Assembly: GCA_947372235.1 (NCBI GenBank)
Contig: CANBSW010000019.1
Location: 1-41,024 of the forward strand
Direction: 5' to 3'
DNA length: 41,024 nt
Source of the DNA: Chitinophagaceae bacterium
GTDB taxonomy: Bacteria > Bacteroidota > Bacteroidia > Chitinophagales > Chitinophagaceae
Shown here piece by piece: positions 24,673-33,899 of this stretch. A model generated the notes under the pieces. It was not told where the DNA came from. It saw nothing but the letters and a program-made list of their open reading frames with translations, and did no database searches. Within the stretch, counting starts at the first letter, position 1, and the number at the start of each line of letters is the position of its first letter. The translations under genes were made by a program, and so were the position numbers.

Positions 24673-26289
24673 ATGAACCGCAGAACCCTACTCAAAGCAA
24701 TGACTTTATCCATGTCTACCGTATATCTTTCTAAAATTGTTGGACAGACATTTCCACCCCCTCCTTTTTTGCCCGATTGGGATTCGTTGGCGCAATACAA
24801 AGTGCCTGATTGGTTCAGAGATGCCAAGTTTGGGATCTGGGCGCATTGGGGACCGCAGTGCCAACCCGAACATGGCGATTGGTATGCTCGTGGAATGTAC
24901 CAGGAGGGCAGTGATCATTATAAATTTCATCTCGAAAAATATGGGCACCCTTCACAGTTTGGGTTTAAAGATGTGATACATGAATGGAAAGCGGAGAACT
25001 GGGATCCTGAACATTTGCTTTCCTTATACAAACAGGCGGGTGCTAAATATTTTGTGGCCATGGCAAGTCACCACGACAATTTCGACAATTTCAACAGCAC
25101 CCACCAACCCTGGAACTCAGTAAACATGGGCCCTAAGAAAGATTTGATTGGTGGCTGGGCAAAAGCTGCCAAAAAACAAGGACTCCCATTTGGTGTAAGT
25201 ATCCATGCCGCACATGCATGGAGCTGGCTAGAACCTGCACAACGCAGCGATAAAAAAGGAGAGAAAACAGGTGTGCCTTATGATGGCAAGATTATCAAAG
25301 CCGATGGTAAAGACAAATGGTGGGAGGGATACGACCCGCAGGAACTATATGCACAAAATCATGTATTGAGTGAGAATAGTGAGAATGATAACCAGATTCA
25401 CAAACAATGGAACTGGGGTAATGGAGTAACACCACCTTCAAAGGAATACTGTGAAAAGTTTTATAAGCGAACTGAGGAGCTGATAGACAAATACAATCCC
25501 GATCTTTTGTATTTTGATGATACTGCTTTGCCTCTCTGGCCCGTAAGCGATGCAGGCCTGCGCATTGCATCTCACATGTACAACCAAAGTGTTCAAAAAC
25601 ACGGAAGCCTGAAAGCGGTGATCAACGGAAAAATACTGGACGAAAAACAACGCCGTTGTATGGTTTGGGATATTGAACGCGGAGCCAGTAACCAGATAGA
25701 ACCTTTTGTTTGGCAAACAGATACCTGTATTGGCGATTGGCATTATAACAGAAGGGTATATGACAGAAAAGGATATAAAACGGCAAAAACGGTAATACAG
25801 ATCTTGGTAGATGTGGTAAGTAAAAACGGAAACCTCTTATTGAATATTCCAGTCCGTGGTGATGGCACCATTGATGAGCAGGAACAGCAAGTGGTGAAAG
25901 GTATAGGCGATTGGATGAGGATAAACAGCGAAGCCATTTACGGCACAAGACCCTGGCATATTTTTGGAGAAGGCCCGGCTATCAGTTCTGCAGCACCATT
26001 GAATGCGCAGGGTTTTAATGAAGGGAAAGGAAAACCATTGGGTGCCGAAGACTTTCGGTTTACTAAGAAAGGAAAAGGGTTGTATGCAAGTTTTTTTGGA
26101 TGGCCAGCTGATAGAAAAATTATCGTGAGATCATTGGCAAAGGGAGCAGATCAAATTAAAGAAATCTCATCCGTAAAATTATTGGGACATGCAGGCGAGA
26201 TCAAATGGGAGCAAACTTCAGAAGGGCTTTCTGTTAATTTACCGGATAAGGCACCTTGTGAAAATGCGTTTGTGTTGAAGATCGCATAG
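24673..26289 (+). CDS. Alpha-L-fucosidase (GH29), exported
   Basis: 538 residues. The N-terminus MNRRTLLKAMTLSMSTVYL has the twin-arginine pattern (N-R-R-T-L-L-K), so export by Tat is likely. The GH29 barrel follows: WFRDAKFGIWAHWGPQ (47-62), AKYFVAMASHHDNFDNF (124-140), and the nucleophile region DLLYFDDTALPLW with Asp282 the best candidate. In GH29 the nucleophile lies in an equivalent D-x-L-W-x-D context. It hydrolyses terminal alpha-L-fucose from glycans; linkage is not predictable. A C-terminal beta domain follows. No SusC/D genes adjoin. It is bracketed by two copies of one palindromic element. Confidence 0.93.
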   Translation: MNRRTLLKAMTLSMSTVYLSKIVGQTFPPPPFLPDWDSLAQYKVPDWFRDAKFGIWAHWGPQCQPEHGDWYARGMYQEGSDHYKFHLEKYGHPSQFGFKDVIHEWKAENWDPEHLLSLYKQAGAKYFVAMASHHDNFDNFNSTHQPWNSVNMGPKKDLIGGWAKAAKKQGLPFGVSIHAAHAWSWLEPAQRSDKKGEKTGVPYDGKIIKADGKDKWWEGYDPQELYAQNHVLSENSENDNQIHKQWNWGNGVTPPSKEYCEKFYKRTEELIDKYNPDLLYFDDTALPLWPVSDAGLRIASHMYNQSVQKHGSLKAVINGKILDEKQRRCMVWDIERGASNQIEPFVWQTDTCIGDWHYNRRVYDRKGYKTAKTVIQILVDVVSKNGNLLLNIPVRGDGTIDEQEQQVVKGIGDWMRINSEAIYGTRPWHIFGEGPAISSAAPLNAQGFNEGKGKPLGAEDFRFTKKGKGLYASFFGWPADRKIIVRSLAKGADQIKEISSVKLLGHAGEIKWEQTSEGLSVNLPDKAPCENAFVLKIA

Positions 26290-26294
26290 AAATA

Positions 26295-26393
26295 TTTTCG
26301 CCACAGATGCACAGATTATCACAGAAAAAATCTGTGTAAATCTGTGCATCTGTGGCGATTAAATTTATCTGAAAAATACTCACGTCTCACGAC
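26295..26393. repeat. REP-like palindromic element, copy 2
   Basis: CGCCACAGATGCACAGATT (26299-26317) and its perfect 19-bp reverse complement (26339-26357) enclose a second inner stem CACAGA/TCTGTG. The tail contains CGTCTCACGAC (26383-26393). It begins six bases after the fucosidase stop and shares both hairpin core and tail with the element at 24495. The stop codon of the opposite-strand receiver gene (26387-26389) lies inside its tail. Confidence 0.85.
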
Positions 26394-26851
26394 AACAAAT
26401 TCTGCCTCGCCAAAAACTCCAGCTTGGTATTAGCTTCCATCAGTTTCTCGGTAAGTGCTTTATTGTTTCTCCTCAGTTCAAATACTTCGTGAGAATTGAT
26501 GATACAGGTTTTTACTTCTTCCTCATTCCAGGGTTTGGAAAGGTATTTATAAACCTGTCCTACATTAATGGCATCAATTACAGCATTGATATCGGTATAG
26601 CCTGTGATTAAAACCCTGATCGGCTCGGGGTGGGTGGGTATAATGGATTTGAAAAATTCGATCCCGGTTTCTTTTGGCATTCGTTGATCGCTCAGGATCA
26701 CATGGATCTCTTCTGTTTCAACAATTTTCCTGGCTTCTTCGGCAGATTCGGCCGTAAAAATGGTGAATGCTCTTCGAAAAGCAGCTTTAAAAGAGGTGAT
26801 GTTGTTAATTTCATCATCAATGTATAAAACATTGATTTTTTTATCTTCCAT
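26387..26851 (-). CDS. Response regulator receiver with coiled-coil tail
   Basis: 154 residues. Receiver: acidic Asp12-Asp13 (YIDDEINN), phosphoacceptor Asp55 (ILSDQRMPKETG), Thr (LITGYTD) and Lys (YLSKPW). A charged coiled-coil tail follows (LRRNNKALTEKLMEANTKLE) with no output domain. It is closely related to the receiver of the hybrid at 30632-31747, which continues into a kinase after the same point. The last residues LLS and the stop are encoded by the palindromic repeat tail, so it may be a truncated descendant of a longer protein. It is divergent from the 26977 operon, with a TAATTTTG -7-like box at 26884-26891 on its strand. Confidence 0.88.
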   Translation of the reverse strand: MEDKKINVLYIDDEINNITSFKAAFRRAFTIFTAESAEEARKIVETEEIHVILSDQRMPKETGIEFFKSIIPTHPEPIRVLITGYTDINAVIDAINVGQVYKYLSKPWNEEEVKTCIINSHEVFELRRNNKALTEKLMEANTKLEFLARQNLLS

Positions 26852-26976
26852 GTTTTGCCGGGGTTTAAAACTGGATAATTCTACAAAATTAGCTAAAAAC
26901 CAAGAATATGACTTTATTATTAGACAAAAACCACTATTGTTTTGTTATTTTGAAGTGTATAAAAGTGAAAGAGTAA

Positions 26977-27762
26977 ATGAGTAAAGAGACAAAACTGATT
27001 TCAGATATCCGAATCCGTGCTTTCAGGGCAATTTCTGACCCTGAAACCTGTAAACAATTCATTGCAGGGCATAGGAAGGTTTTGTCTATTTATGGCATAG
27101 AAAACATTACTACGAATACAGACGACTGGATGTACAATCCCTCTATTTTCGTGATCGTTGTTGAAAGCCTGGACGGAGAAAAATTATATGGCGGCGCCCG
27201 TATTCAGGTGGCCGATGGGATTCATCCCTTACCTATTGAAGAAGCGACAGGCAAAATGGACCCGGGTATTTATGAAATTGTTCGCGAACATGCCAAACAA
27301 GGTGCAGGAGAATTATCCGGATTATGGAACTCGAGGGAAGTAGCTGGTTTTGGGATCGGTAGTTTATTTCCATCAAGAGTGGCGGTTGCTTTGGCCAGCC
27401 AGATTGGTATCAATACAATGTTCTCTTTATGTTCTCCAACTACGGTGCGGTTTAAAGACTGGATAGGAGGAAAACTATTGACCGATGTAGGTAATCGCGG
27501 AACTTTTTATTATCCCAAAATTGATCTGATCGCAACAGCCCTGTATTCTGAAGACATGTTGAATTTGTCAGCAGCACATCCACGCGAAAAAGAAAAAATA
27601 TTCTTCCTGCGTGCCAATCCCGAACATATCGCCAGGGAAAAATCGCCTTTTAAAAATCATTATGTAAGTATTACCTACAAATTAAAATTGCCCCCATCAG
27701 ATCCAAATGAATTTAAGATCGAGTACGAGCCATATACTTCTTTGCATGAAAAACTTACCTGA
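26977..27762 (+). CDS. GNAT-fold protein resembling autoinducer/N-acyl synthases
   Basis: 261 residues, no signal peptide. The layout is that of GNAT/LuxI-like acyltransferases: an N-terminal helical part, strands FVIVVESLDGEKLYGGARIQ (~57-76) with the Gly-Gly-Ala-Arg turn, then GELSGLWNSREVAGFGIGS (~108-128, comparable to the E-x-S-R strand of LuxI), then a helix and GINTMFSLCSPTTVRFKDWI (~145-165). LuxI-type enzymes make acyl-homoserine lactones from acyl-ACP and SAM; close relatives use other acceptors. This placement is by pattern only. It leads a four-gene operon; the methyltransferase start overlaps its stop by one base. An unrelated GNAT role is possible. Confidence 0.5.
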   Translation: MSKETKLISDIRIRAFRAISDPETCKQFIAGHRKVLSIYGIENITTNTDDWMYNPSIFVIVVESLDGEKLYGGARIQVADGIHPLPIEEATGKMDPGIYEIVREHAKQGAGELSGLWNSREVAGFGIGSLFPSRVAVALASQIGINTMFSLCSPTTVRFKDWIGGKLLTDVGNRGTFYYPKIDLIATALYSEDMLNLSAAHPREKEKIFFLRANPEHIAREKSPFKNHYVSITYKLKLPPSDPNEFKIEYEPYTSLHEKLT

Positions 27763-28400
27763 TGAGAAAAATCGTACTCGCTTCTGTCAGTAATATTTTA
27801 ATGGTGATCCTTCCGCTTTTGGGTAAACCGGCATTGATGGTCCATTATAAAATTTTGGTGATCATTCTGGGAAGTATTGCTATGTGGCTTACACAACCCG
27901 CTTTTACGGTTAAAGAAACCAGTGATAAAAAAAGTAGCGACCGGTTTTCTGTGATTTTGATTCTTGCCATGTCGTTCATCAGCGTTGTAGTGCCTGTGGT
28001 AGATTGGGCCTATTTTAAGTTCGATCAGGACGGACTAAACTGGATCACAGTTTTGGGTATATTGATGATCGTTGTTGGTATTACTTTCCGTGCATTGGCC
28101 GTTCGTTATCTGGGGAAATACTTTACGCCTACGGTGCAAATCAAAGATGATCATAAGTTAATTACTACCGGCCCTTACAGTATAGTTCGCCACCCAAGTT
28201 ATACGGGTGCTTTTTTAGCAATCATTGCCGGTGGCGTAGTTTTGGAGAGTTTGGTTGGATTTATTATATCTTGTACTGCCATGATCATTGCTTATTATGT
28301 GCGGATTGGAATAGAGGAGAAAGAATTGACCGCAAATTTTGGCATCGCTTATGAACAGTATCAAAAGAATACCAAAATGATCATTCCTTATGTTTGGTAA
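27762..28400 (+). CDS. Isoprenylcysteine carboxyl methyltransferase-like membrane methyltransferase
   Basis: 212 residues with about five membrane helices. The C-terminal half has the ICMT/PEMT signature GPYSIVRHPSYTGAFL (156-171) and EEKELTANFGIAYEQYQ, with IIPYVW at the end. This family methylates carboxyl or amine groups of small, often lipophilic, substrates with SAM. It overlaps the synthase-like gene by one base at its start and the sensor kinase by 11 bases at its end, so all three are translationally linked. In this context it may methylate the product of the upstream enzyme; the substrate is unknown. Confidence 0.88.
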   Translation: MRKIVLASVSNILMVILPLLGKPALMVHYKILVIILGSIAMWLTQPAFTVKETSDKKSSDRFSVILILAMSFISVVVPVVDWAYFKFDQDGLNWITVLGILMIVVGITFRALAVRYLGKYFTPTVQIKDDHKLITTGPYSIVRHPSYTGAFLAIIAGGVVLESLVGFIISCTAMIIAYYVRIGIEEKELTANFGIAYEQYQKNTKMIIPYVW

Positions 28401-30618
28401 GAAGAGATTTGCATTTTTTCTAAATATCCCTATGCCTGGTTTTGTAAAAAAAACAGGTAAATCTTTTCTTATTGGATTGTTTTTTCTGTTTGGCTTTTAT
28501 TCACCTGTTTTTGCGCAGGTAATTCATATCACAGATCAGGCACAATCTGCATTGATCTCTTCAGACCTTGAGCAATTGGTAGATAGCGGAAAAGTATCTG
28601 CTGTTGCAGAAATTTATCAGTCCTCATTATTTGAAAAAAGCAAGGGCCGTATTCCTGTATTCCCAAATAATGTAAAAAGTGTATGGTTTCGTTTTTCTAT
28701 TCAGAATGATGCGAATTCATCTTCCCTCTTACTCAACATTGCGTACCCTAATTTATCGAAACTTAGTTTATACAAACTTGATTCAGGTGCAGCTCCGGTA
28801 TTGATAGGAGAAGAGGGTAACCAGGTCAGCAGCCCGCAAAAAGTTGCCGGCTCGCCCAATTTCATTTTTGATTTGGGGTTGAAACAAGGTTCTTCACAAC
28901 AGTATCTGTTGCATGTTTACAGCGAGCATCCCATTATTGTTGCGGGAGAGATACATACTTACGATTCAATCCATAAATCCATCAACCTGCAAACCATTGT
29001 AACGGGTTTGTACCTGGGTGTTTTAGGGGTTATGTTTTTGTATAACCTGTTTTTGTTTTATGGAACCAAAGACAAGAACTACCTGTATTATATCATTTAT
29101 ATTTTCTTCCTGGCAATTGCGCAAACAACGGTTGCAGGATACGAATTCCGTTATCTGTGGCAGAATTTTCCGTGGGTAAATAAATATGCAGTGGTATTTA
29201 CTTCTTCATTATCTGCCGCGAGCGGGTTGGTGTTTAGCATGCATTTTTTAAGAACTTCTTTCTACACACGAAAACTGCATATCTGGTTAAATATTTTATT
29301 GGGAATCTATATTGTTGGAATGATCTGCGGGCTGTTCTCACAATTAAGCATTAGCTACAATATTCTCAATTTTAATGGATTGGTGAGTGTGCTTTCTGTA
29401 TTAACTACCTGTGTGGTAATTGCGAGGAAGGGTTTTAAACCGGCCTATTTTTATTTGATTGCATGGTTATTATTGCTGGTGTCGTTTGTAATTCTGATAC
29501 TGAGAAATATCTCGGTAATTCCTTATAATAATTTCTCAACGTATATCATTTATTTTGGATCGGCTGTTGAAGTAGCCTTACTGTCTATTGCGCTGGCAGA
29601 TAAGATCACAGCTTTGAGAAAAGAAAAAGAAAAATCACAGGCAGAAGCATTGAAAGCTTCTTTGGAAAATGAAAAATTAGTGCGCGATCAAAATGTAATG
29701 CTTGAGAAGAAAGTAGCTGAAAGAACGGAAGAACTGCAATCTTCCAATACCAATTTAAGTGCCGCAATGAAAGACCTGCAGGATACACAGATCCAATTGG
29801 TAGAATCAGAGAAAATGGCATCATTAGGGCAATTAACTGCCGGTATTGCACATGAGATCAATAACCCGATCAATTTTGTAAAATCTAATATCAAACCATT
29901 ACAACTGGATATAAACGATCTTATTGAAGTGATAGATGCATATGATGGATTACACACAGCAACAGATGCAGAGATCCCTGCCAAACTTGCTCAGATAGAA
30001 AAATTAAAAAAACAGATCGACATCAGTTTTGTAAAAAACGAAATTGAAAGTTTGGTAAAAGGTATTAAAGAAGGTGCGGAGCGAACTGCAGAAATTGTTT
30101 TGGGATTGCGCAATTTCAGTCGCCTGGATGAGAGTGAAGTAAATATTGTAAATGTTCATGAAGGGATTGATTCTACCCTGGTACTTTTAAAAAATGCCAT
30201 GCCGCCAAACATTGTGATCAAAAGAAATTTTGAAGCCCATGGCGAGATCGAATGTTTTCCCGGTAAACTAAACCAGGTGTTTATGAATATCCTGAGTAAT
30301 GGCATTCAGGCGATCAAAGAAAAAGAAGAACAGCAGGCAGAAGAAAGTTTAACCATTTCAACAAAAGATACCGAAGAAGGAATTGAGATCAGCATCAAAG
30401 ATTCAGGAATGGGTATGACGGAAGAAGTAAAACAAAAAATATTCGATCCATTCTTTACCACAAAAGATGTGGGAGAGGGAACAGGGCTTGGTTTATCCAT
30501 CGTGTACAAGATCATTCAAAAACATGGGGGAAAAATTGAAGTGGTTTCTTCAAGAGGAAATGGAGCCGAATTTATAATATCTTTATATAAAGCGCTGCCA
30601 CAATCAGCATTGTCATAA
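28390..30618 (+). CDS. 7TM-DISM sensor histidine kinase
   Basis: 742 residues from ATG 28390; ATG 28432 (codon 15) gives a tidier signal peptide ending FAQ. Extracytoplasmic 7TMR-DISMED2-like domain (~45-195), seven membrane helices (~200-405), a long coiled coil (~410-475), HisKA with phosphoacceptor His488 ([13 protein letters not shown]), and HATPase ([25 protein letters not shown]). DISMED2 domains are thought to bind small ligands such as carbohydrates or metabolites. It overlaps the methyltransferase gene and is followed 13 bases later by a receiver-kinase. Genetic linkage to a synthase-like gene and a methyltransferase makes it the likely sensor of their product. Confidence 0.92.
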   Translation: MFGKKRFAFFLNIPMPGFVKKTGKSFLIGLFFLFGFYSPVFAQVIHITDQAQSALISSDLEQLVDSGKVSAVAEIYQSSLFEKSKGRIPVFPNNVKSVWFRFSIQNDANSSSLLLNIAYPNLSKLSLYKLDSGAAPVLIGEEGNQVSSPQKVAGSPNFIFDLGLKQGSSQQYLLHVYSEHPIIVAGEIHTYDSIHKSINLQTIVTGLYLGVLGVMFLYNLFLFYGTKDKNYLYYIIYIFFLAIAQTTVAGYEFRYLWQNFPWVNKYAVVFTSSLSAASGLVFSMHFLRTSFYTRKLHIWLNILLGIYIVGMICGLFSQLSISYNILNFNGLVSVLSVLTTCVVIARKGFKPAYFYLIAWLLLLVSFVILILRNISVIPYNNFSTYIIYFGSAVEVALLSIALADKITALRKEKEKSQAEALKASLENEKLVRDQNVMLEKKVAERTEELQSSNTNLSAAMKDLQDTQIQLVESEKMASLGQLTAGIAHEINNPINFVKSNIKPLQLDINDLIEVIDAYDGLHTATDAEIPAKLAQIEKLKKQIDISFVKNEIESLVKGIKEGAERTAEIVLGLRNFSRLDESEVNIVNVHEGIDSTLVLLKNAMPPNIVIKRNFEAHGEIECFPGKLNQVFMNILSNGIQAIKEKEEQQAEESLTISTKDTEEGIEISIKDSGMGMTEEVKQKIFDPFFTTKDVGEGTGLGLSIVYKIIQKHGGKIEVVSSRGNGAEFIISLYKALPQSALS

Positions 30619-30631
30619 TTAATCCAATATC

Positions 30632-31747
30632 ATGAGTCTGCCACTTGATTCTAAAATTCGAATTTTGTATGTTGATGATGAAGTCAATAACCTGCTTGCG
30701 TTTCAGGCCGGTTTCAGACGTCATTTTGAAATATATACTGCTGAAACCGTTACAGACGCAATCAATATTCTTAACGAGAAAGATATTCAGGTGATCATTG
30801 CCGATCAGCGTATGCCTAAAACCACCGGTGTCGAATTCTTTAATATCATTCGAAAAGCGCATCCCAATCCGGTTAGAATATTACTTACCGGGTATGCCGA
30901 TTTGGAAGTAGTGATCGATGCCATTAACAAAGGAGAGATCTATCGTTACATAAAAAAACCATGGGATGATATCGAATTGATGAGTGCCATTCAGAATGCT
31001 TTCGAAATGTACCTTACCCGTAAGCAATTAAAATCGAAAGTGGGAGAATTGGAAAAAACGAATGATGAACTGAATCGTTTTGTTTACAGCACATCGCACG
31101 ATCTGCGTTCACCGTTGGCCAATATTCTGGGTATTTTAAATGTAGCCAAACTACAAAAGCCCGATAGTGAGATGAATGAATATTTTGCAATGATCGAAAG
31201 TTGCGTAAATAAAATGGACAAGTTTATTCATAAAACCATCGAGTATTATAAAGGTATCAGGTTGGATACGGTAAATGAAGATATCGACTTCAAAAAAATG
31301 TTTGCCGATAGTATTGAAATGTGTAACATGCAAAATCCGCAGATCGTTTTTGATGTTAATGTAGATCAGCCTGTGCAATTCCTGAGCGATTCTTTCCGAC
31401 TTTCCATGATATTGAACAACCTGATCTCCAATGCTGTAAAATACCAGCGTGAGGATGAAGAAAACCCTGTTGTAAGATTAACGGCCAAAGTAACAGACAA
31501 AGAAGCCAGGATTTATATTGAAGACAATGGTTCCGGGATTATTGAGCAACACCTTAATAAAATTTTCGATATTTTTTTCAGAAGCACCGATTTCAAAAAT
31601 GGATTGGGAATTGGTTTATACATTGTAAAAGAAGCACTCACCAGAATTGGCGGAGAAATATTTGTAAAATCTGAATTTGGAAAGGGTACTGCTTTTACAT
31701 TGATCATTCCGAATAATAAGAATATGGTAGTGGGGCAGAATAATTAG
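30632..31747 (+). CDS. Receiver–histidine kinase hybrid (REC–HisKA–HATPase)
   Basis: 371 residues, cytoplasmic. Receiver (1-125) with Asp15-Asp16, phosphoacceptor Asp58 (IIADQRMPKTTG), Thr (LLTGYAD) and Lys (YIKKPW). A coiled coil leads to HisKA with His156 (YSTSHDLRSPLANIL) and a HATPase domain (NLISNAVKY, DNGSGI, GLGIGLYIV). It lies 13 bases after the 7TM kinase, so it probably receives phosphate from it and relays onward, perhaps to the paralogous receiver at 26387-26851. No DNA-binding output is present. Its stop codon lies inside a 20-bp inverted-repeat arm. Confidence 0.92.
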   Translation: MSLPLDSKIRILYVDDEVNNLLAFQAGFRRHFEIYTAETVTDAINILNEKDIQVIIADQRMPKTTGVEFFNIIRKAHPNPVRILLTGYADLEVVIDAINKGEIYRYIKKPWDDIELMSAIQNAFEMYLTRKQLKSKVGELEKTNDELNRFVYSTSHDLRSPLANILGILNVAKLQKPDSEMNEYFAMIESCVNKMDKFIHKTIEYYKGIRLDTVNEDIDFKKMFADSIEMCNMQNPQIVFDVNVDQPVQFLSDSFRLSMILNNLISNAVKYQREDEENPVVRLTAKVTDKEARIYIEDNGSGIIEQHLNKIFDIFFRSTDFKNGLGIGLYIVKEALTRIGGEIFVKSEFGKGTAFTLIIPNNKNMVVGQNN

Positions 31748-31810
31748 TAATTAATAGTTAGTAGTTAGTAATTGGTAGCAAGTAAATAATTACTAACTAT
31801 TAATTACTAA
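31744..31810. repeat. Long AT palindrome between convergent genes
   Basis: TTAGTAATTAATAGTTAGTA (31744-31763) has a perfect 20-bp reverse complement at 31791-31810, with a 27-base loop containing further TTAGTA copies. It fills the gap between the hybrid kinase and the opposite gene and contains the kinase stop codon. It can form a stem on either transcript and may act as a bidirectional terminator. Confidence 0.8.
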
Positions 31811-31815
31811 CTAAC

Positions 31816-32649
31816 TCAGTTCTGCTCATACGTATACTCCACCCGCCCAACTATTTTCTTCTCCTTATCAAACCCCGCTTCCTGTTGCTTCAGCCCTTTT
31901 TCGTTATAAGTGTATTTCCATATAAAATAATTGGCAGTACTTAAAGAGATCTGTGTCATCTGACTAATACGGCCATTGGCATCATACTCATATTGAAAAT
32001 CGGGGATGAGTTTTTTAAGACGCGTATTATATTTTACAATATCGGTAAGCTGCTTTTTATTGTCGTAATAGTAATAGTAGGTTTCCAGTGTACGGTTCTT
32101 CTTTTTCCAGCGTTCTTCAATTACCAATCCCTGTTCATCTTTGATCAGTTCGATCACCGTTGTATCTGTTTTATTTTTGATCTTCAGCATCGATGTTACC
32201 AGTCCCGTTTCAGTATAGTTCCATTCATGTGCTTCTGTTAATGTGCTTTTCATGGCAGTATCGGTAGTGGTTAATATGATCTTTTGTACCTGCCCTTTAT
32301 CGGTGTACAGATATTCTGTTTTGGTATCGATACCATTATTCACCGTTTGTGTTCTCTTTAATTTACTCAATTCATAAAAACGATTGGTAAGGGATGATTT
32401 TCCGCCGGGTGTGGCGGTACTTAAAATGATCCTTTTACCATCCATGCTAATCTCTTCTTCCAGTGCAAAACCTTCTGTAATGCTATTGTCGGCTTCGTAA
32501 CTGGTGGCTTTTATTTTTTTGACCTTGCTGGTGCGTAATAATTTGTATTGATCGTTACTCAGTTGGGTAGAAACAATATCATTAAAATAATACTGGCCAA
32601 AACTGTTGGTAAACACGAAAAATCCGATAAATGCCAGTAATACTCTCAT
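31816..32649 (-). CDS. Secreted YD-repeat-like protein, function unknown
   Basis: 277 residues from ATG 32649 (a GTG three codons upstream is possible). Signal peptide MRVLLAFIGFFVFTNSFG. The mature protein is beta-rich with repeated aromatic/Gly-turn strands (TEYLYTDKGQVQKI, WNYTETGLVTSM, YYYYDNKKQLTDI, YEYDANGRISQM, YTYNEKGLKQQE), a pattern like YD/RHS repeats: about five units of 20-40 residues. It could be a small surface or periplasmic beta-sheet protein. A TACATTTG -7-like box lies at 32669-32676 on its strand. Unrelated to the signalling operon by position; it is convergent with it. Confidence 0.75.
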   Translation of the reverse strand: MRVLLAFIGFFVFTNSFGQYYFNDIVSTQLSNDQYKLLRTSKVKKIKATSYEADNSITEGFALEEEISMDGKRIILSTATPGGKSSLTNRFYELSKLKRTQTVNNGIDTKTEYLYTDKGQVQKIILTTTDTAMKSTLTEAHEWNYTETGLVTSMLKIKNKTDTTVIELIKDEQGLVIEERWKKKNRTLETYYYYYDNKKQLTDIVKYNTRLKKLIPDFQYEYDANGRISQMTQISLSTANYFIWKYTYNEKGLKQQEAGFDKEKKIVGRVEYTYEQN

Positions 32650-32720
32650 GGGTAACACTAATTTTCATCAAATGTACAGGTACAGTTTTCAACAATCCAA
32701 AAACATCCGATTCAATGTTC

Positions 32721-32750
32721 TTGCTACAATCAGATAAGTCTGTATTTTTA
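32721..32750 (+). promoter_or_regulatory. Promoter candidate for the DUF3667 gene
   Basis: TTG at 32721-32723, 19 bases, then TATTTTTA at 32743-32750, one base off TAnnTTTG. It lies 16 bases before the GTG at 32766 and supports that start. Confidence 0.45.
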
Positions 32751-32765
32751 GTCAAACGTTAACAA

Positions 32766-33890
32766 GTGTCACATCTAGCTGAAAGAAAAGAAAAAGCCTG
32801 TTTAAACTGTGGCGCTGCCATACATGGAAGGTTTTGTCATATTTGCGGACAGGAGAATATTGAGCCAAAAGAAAGTTTCTGGCATCTGGTTACCCATTTT
32901 GTGTATGATCTGACCCATTTCGACGGGAAATTCTTCAGTACATTAAAATACCTGTTATTTAAGCCAGGCTTTTTATCACATGAATACCTGCGTGGACGAA
33001 GGGCATCTTACCTGCACCCCATCAGGATGTATGTATTTACTTCGGCCATTTTTTTTCTGGTGTTTTTTAGTATGCACAAAGAAGAGGAAACAGTAAAATT
33101 CAATGAAAAACAACCTACTGCTGCTGAATTAATAAAAAAACTGGAAAAGAAAAGAGCAGAGTTGAAAGAGAGCATCACAGACAGTATGCCGGCTATTGCC
33201 CGGGTGCCGCTTCTTACTGCACTTACAATGACGGATAGTGATCTGGCCTTGATCAAAAGAGATACAACAGCTAAAAAAAACCTGAAAACGGTTGGGGGTA
33301 ATAATAATAACGTTAATATCTTAAATTTTTCATCAAAAGATACCACTTACAAAAGTGTGGAAGCGTATGATTCAGTTCAGAAACAGTTGCCGGCATCTCA
33401 GAAAGACAACTGGATCCAACAACGTTTTGCAAAACAGAATCTTCACCTGAAAGAGAAATACCATAATGATGGTAAAGCCATTTTGGAAGCCATTCTTGCC
33501 AAATTCAAACACATGTTTCCGCAGATGTTGTTTGTTTCCCTGCCATTATTCGCATTAATGTTAAAACTGCTGTATGTAAGAAGAAAGAATTTCTTTTATG
33601 TAAACCATGTGGTATACACCATTCATTTGTATTGCGGCACATTCATTATTATTCTGGCAGGCATCTTAACGGATTCTCTTGTAAAGCTGATGTATGAAAA
33701 AGAAAATGGCTGGGTAAATGGCATATTTACGTTGGCTACGCTGTTTTTCTGGTACAAATCCATGCGTAATTTTTATGAACAGCGAAGGGCTAAAACCATA
33801 TTAAAATATTGCCTGGTATTTTTTCTTTCCTGTTTTATCATGGCATTGATCTTTACAATATTTTTTATTTTCTCGGCTATGGCCATTTAA
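32766..33890 (+). CDS. DUF3667 zinc-ribbon membrane protein
   Basis: 374 residues from a GTG; no ATG lies near the N-terminus, which begins directly before the zinc ribbon. The ribbon has Cys12, Cys15, Cys24 and Cys27 (CLNCGAAIHGRFCHICGQ). Then comes the family's conserved block TLKYLLFKPGFLSHEYLRGRRASYLHPIRMYVF in which the first membrane helix lies. A long, charged, low-complexity linker (~105-250) follows, then three or four more helices to the C-terminus. The family is widespread in Bacteroidota and uncharacterised. mazG follows after nine bases and is probably co-transcribed. Confidence 0.88.
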   Translation: MSHLAERKEKACLNCGAAIHGRFCHICGQENIEPKESFWHLVTHFVYDLTHFDGKFFSTLKYLLFKPGFLSHEYLRGRRASYLHPIRMYVFTSAIFFLVFFSMHKEEETVKFNEKQPTAAELIKKLEKKRAELKESITDSMPAIARVPLLTALTMTDSDLALIKRDTTAKKNLKTVGGNNNNVNILNFSSKDTTYKSVEAYDSVQKQLPASQKDNWIQQRFAKQNLHLKEKYHNDGKAILEAILAKFKHMFPQMLFVSLPLFALMLKLLYVRRKNFFYVNHVVYTIHLYCGTFIIILAGILTDSLVKLMYEKENGWVNGIFTLATLFFWYKSMRNFYEQRRAKTILKYCLVFFLSCFIMALIFTIFFIFSAMAI

Positions 33891-33899
33891 TGTTGTTAT

